Shown one piece after another: positions 5,050-8,414 of a stretch of DNA of 8,414 bases. The DNA lies in contig JAISTN010000278.1 in the NCBI GenBank assembly GCA_031272565.1, positions 1-8,414 of the forward strand, read 5' to 3'. Each line of letters begins with the position of its first letter. Within the stretch, counting starts at the first letter, position 1. The notes under the pieces were generated by a model. It was not told where the DNA came from, made no database searches, and saw nothing but the letters and a program-made list of their open reading frames with translations. This DNA is from Bifidobacteriaceae bacterium (GTDB lineage: Bacteria > Actinomycetota > Actinomycetes > Actinomycetales > WQXJ01). The translations under genes were made by a program, and so were the position numbers.

Positions 5050-6519
5050 ATGGCAAAAACCCCTCCTGCGGCGAAGGCGCCAGCGGCCCCACGGCCCACG
5101 AACGTCCTCGACCGGTACTTCAAAATCACTGAGAGAGGTTCGTCCTTCGGCCAAGAGATCCGGGGCGGCCTCGTTACGTTCTTCGCGATGAGTTACATCA
5201 TCGTCCTCAACCCGCTGATCCTAGGTGGCGCGCCTTCGGCACAGGGCACCTACATTGGCGGGGGCGCCGCCGCCGACATCGAGGGTGTCGCGGTCATGAC
5301 CTCACTGGTGGCCGGCTTCATGACCATCCTGATGGGCGTGGTGGCCAACTTCCCGCTGGCTCTGGCCGCGGGTTTGGGCATCAACGCCATCGTGACCTAT
5401 TCGCTGGCCCAGATTCCGGGCGCCAGCTTCGCCGACGCCATGGGCATTGTGGTGCTGGAAGGCATCATCATCCTGTTCCTGGTGTTGACCGGCTTCCGCA
5501 AGGCCGTCTTCAAGGCGGTGCCCACCCAGCTCAAGATCGCCATCAGCGTGGGCATTGGCCTGTTCATCGCCTTTGTTGGCCTGATCGACGCTCGGTTCGC
5601 CACCTATGGCAGCACCCTGCAGTTGGGTGAGGGCGGCACGTCGCTGCTGCACTCTTGGCCGGTGTTGGTCTTCGTTGTCGGCTTGTTGATCGCCATCATT
5701 CTGACAGTGCGCAAGGTCAAGGGCGCCCTGCTGATCGCCATTGTGACCTCCACCATCCTGGCCATCATCATCGAGGCGGTGGCCAAGCTCGGGTCGTCCG
5801 TGGAGAATCCGCGCGGGTGGGCCCTGAATGTACCTAAGCTGGTCAACGAGGGTTGGCTGCCGAAGTTCGGGGTGTTTGGCGACTTCTCCATCGTGGGCGC
5901 CTTCAAGCACATGGGCGTGCTGGTGGCCGTTCTGATGGTCTTCTCGCTGCTGCTGGCGGACTTCTTCGACACCATGGGCACCATGGTCGCCATCGGCGCG
6001 GAGGCGGACTTGCTGGACAAGGAAGGCAACCCGCCCAAGACCCAGGAAATCCTGATTGTCGACTCGGTTGGCGCCATCGCCGGCGGCGTGGGTGGTGTCA
6101 GTTCCAACACCTCCTACATCGAATCAGCCGCCGGCGTGGGCGAGGGCGCCCGCACCGGCTTCGCCTCCATCATCACCGGCATTTGCTTCCTGTTGTCGAT
6201 GTTTCTGGCTCCACTGGTCAAGATGGTGCCCTACGAGGCCGCCACGCCGGCCCTGGTGGTGGTGGGCTTCTTGATGATGATGCAGGTCAGCGGTATCGAC
6301 TGGCGTGACATCGAAGTCGCACTGCCGGCCTTCTTGACAATCATCCTGATGCCGTTCACGTACTCCATCACGGTGGGTATCGGCGCCGGCTTTGTCAGCT
6401 TCGTGCTGATCAAGGTGGCTAAGGGCAAGTTCAAGCAGGTTCATCCGCTGATGTGGATCACGGCCATCCTGTTCGTGATCTACTTCGCGCAAGGCCCAAT
6501 CAACTCCTGGCTGTCCTAG
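5050..6519 (+). CDS. NCS2-family purine (guanine/hypoxanthine/adenine) permease, AzgA type
   Basis: A 489-residue polytopic membrane protein that should import purine nucleobases by proton symport. It has a short Ala/Pro-rich N-terminus, then LDRYFKITERGSSFGQEIRG and GGLVTFFAMSYIIVLNP (39-55), the entry signature of the COG2252/AzgA branch. The core shows DFFDTMGTMVAIG (304-316) and VSSNTSYIESAAGVGEGARTG around Asn353 and Glu358, the regions that line the substrate site in NCS2 carriers. About 12-14 hydrophobic segments fill the rest, and family length is normal. ATG 5050 is preferred over GTG 5044 because of the -10-like hexamer 7 nt upstream; neither has a well-spaced Shine-Dalgarno. The gene is monocistronic, closed by a strong hairpin. 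Exact substrate preference cannot be read from sequence. Confidence 0.93.
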   Translation: MAKTPPAAKAPAAPRPTNVLDRYFKITERGSSFGQEIRGGLVTFFAMSYIIVLNPLILGGAPSAQGTYIGGGAAADIEGVAVMTSLVAGFMTILMGVVANFPLALAAGLGINAIVTYSLAQIPGASFADAMGIVVLEGIIILFLVLTGFRKAVFKAVPTQLKIAISVGIGLFIAFVGLIDARFATYGSTLQLGEGGTSLLHSWPVLVFVVGLLIAIILTVRKVKGALLIAIVTSTILAIIIEAVAKLGSSVENPRGWALNVPKLVNEGWLPKFGVFGDFSIVGAFKHMGVLVAVLMVFSLLLADFFDTMGTMVAIGAEADLLDKEGNPPKTQEILIVDSVGAIAGGVGGVSSNTSYIESAAGVGEGARTGFASIITGICFLLSMFLAPLVKMVPYEAATPALVVVGFLMMMQVSGIDWRDIEVALPAFLTIILMPFTYSITVGIGAGFVSFVLIKVAKGKFKQVHPLMWITAILFVIYFAQGPINSWLS

Positions 6520-6546
6520 TGCTCAGCTAGCCAACCCAGGCCAACC

Positions 6547-6592
6547 GGGCCGCGGTCGCCTCCAGCACGGAGGCGCCCGCGGCCCTCGTCTT
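6547..6592 (+). terminator. Strong nested-hairpin terminator of the permease gene
   Basis: GGGCCGCGG (6547-6555) pairs with CCGCGGCCC (6577-6585), and inside it CGCCTCC (6557-6563) pairs with GGAGGCG (6569-6575) around loop AGCAC. One T/C mismatch separates the two stems, giving 16 paired bases. The downstream TCGTCTT is T-enriched. It starts 27 bp after the permease stop. Confidence 0.85.
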
Positions 6593-6652
6593 GTGGTAGA
6601 CCATTAGAGGCCAATCCGTCCCCAACCGAATCCAGACCACCCGGCACCTGAC

Positions 6653-6680
6653 TTGTGACACGACATCGGACACCTAGACC
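6653..6680 (+). promoter_or_regulatory. Weak candidate promoter of the MFS exporter gene
   Basis: TTGTGA (6653-6658) as -35 and TAGACC (6675-6680) as -10 are 16 bp apart, and the GTG start follows 18 bp after the -10. Both hexamers are poor matches. TTGTGAC here is also a single copy of the half-site seen doubled upstream of the permease. Confidence 0.25.
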
Positions 6681-6698
6681 CGCCCTCAGAAGACAACC

Positions 6699-8012
6699 GT
6701 GAAAGACACCTTCGCTTCGCTCGCCGTCCGCAACTACCGCGTGTGGTACCTGGGGGCGTTGTTCTCCAACGTTGGCACCTGGGGGCAGCGCGTGGCTCAG
6801 GACTGGATTGTCCTGACTGTCTTCACCAACGACGACGGCTGGTGGGTGGGCGTGGTGACGGCCCTGCAGTTTGGGCCGTCCCTGTTGCTCTCGCCGGTGG
6901 GCGGGCTGATGGCGGACCGCTGGGACCGGCGCCGGGTGCTGATGTGCACCCAGGTGGCACAGGCCGCCCTGGCCTTCACCTTTGGCGGGCTGTTGCTGGC
7001 CGGCCAAATGAACCTGGGGCTGATCTGCCTGTTCGCCGCCATCGGCGGTTGTGTGACTGGCTTCGACGCGCCCTTCTTCCAGACCTTTGTGGGCCAGTTG
7101 GTGGGTCCGCGGCTGCTGGCCAACGCGGTGGGGCTGAATTCGGCCAACTTCAATGCCGCCCGCATGATTGGCCCGGCGGTGGCCGGCCTGGCCTTGGCCC
7201 GTTGGGCGGCCGGCTGGGTCTTCCTGTTCAACGGGCTCAGCTTCGTCACCACCTTCACGGCATTGGCCCTGCTGCGAGTGCAGGAACTGAACCCCATGCC
7301 GGCGGCGGTCAAGGCGCGGGGGCAAATCCGTGAGGGCTTGGCCTTTGTCAAGCACCGCTCGGACCTGGTGGTGATCCTGACCGTGATGGGCGTGGTGGGT
7401 TGCCTGGGTCTGAACGCCCAGCTCACCATGGGGGTGATGGCCCGCGGTGCGTTCGACAAGGGCGCCGGCGAATACGGCCTGTTGGGTTCCCTGTTCGCGG
7501 TGGGGGCGCTGGTTGGTTCACTGTTGGCTGCCCGCCGGGCCCGGCCGCGGGTCCGCCTGGTGGTGGGCTCGGCGTTGGCCTTCGGGGTGGTGTCAGGCAT
7601 TTCCGCCCTGTCGCCCTGGTACTGGTTCTACGCCGTCAGCGGCATCGCGGTGGGGGCGGCCACGTTGACGCTGATCACGGCGGCCAACTCTGCCATTCAG
7701 CTCTCGGTGGCGCCGGAGATGCGCGGCCGGGTCGTGGCCTTGTACATGATGGTGTTTGTCGGCTCCACCCCCATCGGTTCGCCCCTGGTGGGCTGGATCG
7801 CCAACGTCTGGGGGCCGCGCTGGGCGATTGGCGTGGGGGCAATCGCGTCGCTGTTGGTGGCCCTGGTGGCCATGATTTGGGTGCGGACCCACTGGCACGT
7901 CCACGTCCAAATGACCCAATGGCTGCCGCCCCACATGGCAATCACTAACCCGGCGGCGGGAGAAACCTCAGCGGCGCCCGATGCCGCCCCCGGAGGCAGC
8001 GACCGCTCCTGA
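6699..8012 (+). CDS. MFS transporter, DHA3-like (MFS_3) exporter
   Basis: A 437-residue polytopic inner-membrane protein. The opening TFASLAVRNYRVWYLGALFS-NVGTWGQRVAQDWIVLT is characteristic of the MFS_3/DHA3 exporters related to EntS and macrolide efflux proteins. The motif-A loop GGLMADRWDRRRV (68-80) is present between helices 2 and 3. The second half has the related AARRARPRVRLVVGSAL loop, and about 12 hydrophobic helices are seen in total. The proline- and alanine-rich tail (about 415-437) is cytoplasmic and likely disordered. The GTG start at 6699 is the only one giving the full conserved N-terminus; AGAAG (6688-6692) is a weak ribosome-binding site. It is monocistronic, between two hairpin terminators. 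The substrate is unknown: proton-driven export of a drug or siderophore-like compound is the family expectation only. Confidence 0.9.
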   Translation: MKDTFASLAVRNYRVWYLGALFSNVGTWGQRVAQDWIVLTVFTNDDGWWVGVVTALQFGPSLLLSPVGGLMADRWDRRRVLMCTQVAQAALAFTFGGLLLAGQMNLGLICLFAAIGGCVTGFDAPFFQTFVGQLVGPRLLANAVGLNSANFNAARMIGPAVAGLALARWAAGWVFLFNGLSFVTTFTALALLRVQELNPMPAAVKARGQIREGLAFVKHRSDLVVILTVMGVVGCLGLNAQLTMGVMARGAFDKGAGEYGLLGSLFAVGALVGSLLAARRARPRVRLVVGSALAFGVVSGISALSPWYWFYAVSGIAVGAATLTLITAANSAIQLSVAPEMRGRVVALYMMVFVGSTPIGSPLVGWIANVWGPRWAIGVGAIASLLVALVAMIWVRTHWHVHVQMTQWLPPHMAITNPAAGETSAAPDAAPGGSDRS

Positions 8013-8014
8013 TA

Positions 8015-8030
8015 GTCCCCGGGTGACGAA
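8015..8030 (+). repeat. Possible right half of a 31-bp repeat element, merged with the terminator
   Basis: GTCCCCGGGTGACGAA resembles the right half of the first full element (GTCCCAGATGACGAA) with one extra base, and both are followed by CCC. The left half (GGCGGG and the TCGTCA arm) is absent upstream. Confidence 0.4.
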
Positions 8031-8037
8031 CCCGGGG
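8017..8037 (+). terminator. Hairpin terminator of the MFS gene
   Basis: CCCCGGGT (8017-8024) and ACCCGGGG (8030-8037) form a perfect 8-bp stem with a GACGA loop, starting 4 bp after the stop codon. There is no T tract, as is common in high-GC actinobacteria. Loop and right flank share sequence with the arms of the 31-bp repeats that follow. Confidence 0.65.
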
Positions 8038-8046
8038 TGAAGCGAG

Positions 8047-8077
8047 TCGTCAGGCGGGGACGGGTCCCAGATGACGA
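8047..8077 (+). repeat. 31-bp repeat, type A copy 1
   Basis: Arms TCGTCA and TGACGA flank core GGCGGGGACGGGTCCCAGA. The core contains an inner inverted repeat, GGGAC/GTCCC. Confidence 0.8.
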
Positions 8078-8125
8078 ACCCTGCTGACCTGCACTAACGC
8101 CATCCGCGACCGCCCGCTTCCGGGT

Positions 8126-8156
8126 TCGTCAGGCGGGGACGGGTCCCAGGTGACGA
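8126..8156 (+). repeat. 31-bp repeat, type A copy 2
   Basis: Arms TCGTCA and TGACGA extend to 7 bp (TTCGTCA/TGACGAA, 8125-8157). The core GGCGGGGACGGGTCCCAGG differs from copy 1 at one base. Confidence 0.8.
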
Positions 8157-8174
8157 AAGCTCGTGAGCGGGAAC

Positions 8175-8205
8175 TGGCCACCCGGGTCCAGGTCCAAGGT
8201 GGCCA
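8175..8205 (+). repeat. 31-bp repeat, type B copy 1
   Basis: Arms TGGCCA and TGGCCA (each self-complementary) flank core CCCGGGTCCAGGTCCAAGG, which differs from the other two B copies only at its first two bases. Confidence 0.8.
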
Positions 8206-8231
8206 CTGCTTGGACTGTTGACCACCGGGGT

Positions 8232-8262
8232 TGGCCAGGCGGGTCCAGGTCCAAGGTGGCCA
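8232..8262 (+). repeat. 31-bp repeat, type B copy 2
   Basis: Arms TGGCCA on both sides flank core GGCGGGTCCAGGTCCAAGG. It is identical to B copy 3, and both are followed by CTTCC. Confidence 0.8.
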
Positions 8263-8287
8263 CTTCCTGGAGCCCGCGGGCCCGGGT

Positions 8288-8318
8288 TGGCCAGGCGGGT
8301 CCAGGTCCAAGGTGGCCA
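8288..8318 (+). repeat. 31-bp repeat, type B copy 3
   Basis: It is identical over 31 bp to the copy at 8232, and shares GGGT before and CTTCC after, so the duplicated unit is slightly longer than the 31-bp core element. Confidence 0.8.
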
Positions 8319-8414
8319 CTTCCAAGGCCCCGCCGGCCTGGGTGGCGTCGACAGGCTTGTGGGTAGTTAGGTCAGCGGCCGGGTTGGCTGGGGACGATGG
8401 CGTTGGTTGGCTCG
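8319..8414. other. Unassigned sequence at the right edge
   Basis: No gene, hairpin or repeat copy is clear here. An ATG at 8397 opens a frame (MALVGS) that runs to the edge, with GGGGA a few bases upstream and TAGTTA near 8364-8369 as a possible -10. This could be the start of the next gene, but six codons are too few to judge. Confidence 0.3.

Larger units (their letters stand above)
8047..8318 (+). repeat. Cluster of five 31-bp intergenic repeat elements
   Basis: Five same-orientation elements start at 8047, 8126, 8175, 8232 and 8288. Each is 31 bp: a 6-bp left arm, a 19-bp core and a 6-bp right arm complementary to the left one. Spacers are 48, 18, 26 and 25 bp and mostly unrelated, although three elements (8126, 8232, 8288) are preceded by GGGT. 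No coding frame runs consistently through the cluster. This accounts for most of the 402-bp gene-free stretch after the MFS gene. Confidence 0.85.

Noticed and set aside
5302..5910. 202-codon minus-strand frame inside the permease gene
   Set aside because: It is antisense to well-conserved NCS2 transmembrane segments, rich in His/Gln/Asp as typical for such shadows, and has no start signal.
8047..8318. CRISPR array
   Set aside because: Spacers are 48, 18, 26 and 25 bp, too short and irregular. The repeats are of two types, there are only five, and no cas gene is present.
8175..8320. Plasmid- or phage-type iteron/attachment site or insertion sequence ends
   Set aside because: No replication, integrase or transposase gene is near, no target-site duplication is visible, and the elements are too closely packed to be the two ends of a lost insertion sequence.
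8050..8325. A 91-codon open frame on the minus strand with repeated WPPWTWTR
   Set aside because: It is made entirely of the 31-bp repeats. The 57- and 56-bp periods put successive copies in different frames (WPPWTWTR versus VATLDLDP), there is no ribosome-binding site, and the peptide has no family likeness.

Overview
The window is GC-rich, gene-dense DNA with C/G-biased third codon positions and GTG starts. Its gene content is typical of Actinomycetota: a CspB-like cold-shock protein with a C-terminal extension coupled to a DUF3027 gene, a DUF2530 membrane protein, an AzgA-type NCS2 permease, a DHA3-type MFS exporter, and an OmpR/HisKA pair whose regulator resembles mycobacterial PhoP. I cannot assign a genus from the sequence alone.

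Layout. Positions 1-3274 are read leftward. A PhoP-like response regulator (2534-3274) is followed by its sensor kinase (918-2534) with a one-base stop/start overlap. After a 99-bp gap with a small hairpin and a 12-bp palindrome comes a gene that runs off the left edge (1-818). It is an HD-superfamily protein (COG4339-like) whose HD doublet is replaced by HG. Positions 3394-4700 are read rightward: a cold-shock-domain protein overlapping by four bases (GTGA) with a DUF3027 protein. A convergent DUF2530 gene (4751-4969, minus) follows. An 80-bp divergent promoter region then leads into the purine permease (5050-6519, plus), which ends in a very strong hairpin terminator. The last gene is an MFS exporter (6699-8012, plus).

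Regulation. The divergent region between DUF2530 and the permease holds -10-like hexamers exactly 7 nt from each start codon, suggesting leaderless messages. It also holds a tandem TTGTGA repeat with an 11-bp period overlapping the permease start. That architecture is used by PhoP- and GlnR-type OmpR regulators, and a PhoP-like regulator is encoded in this window. A GC-rich 7-4-7 direct repeat lies upstream of the regulator gene itself.

The 402 bp after the MFS gene contain no credible gene. They hold a hairpin terminator and five same-orientation elements of exactly 31 bp, at irregular spacing. Each has 6-bp complementary arms around a 19-bp core. Two elements carry TCGTCA/TGACGA arms and three carry TGGCCA/TGGCCA arms, while the core is largely conserved. 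Both arms change together, which suggests selection on pairing or on symmetric protein recognition. This repeat family is the least explained and most interesting part of the window.
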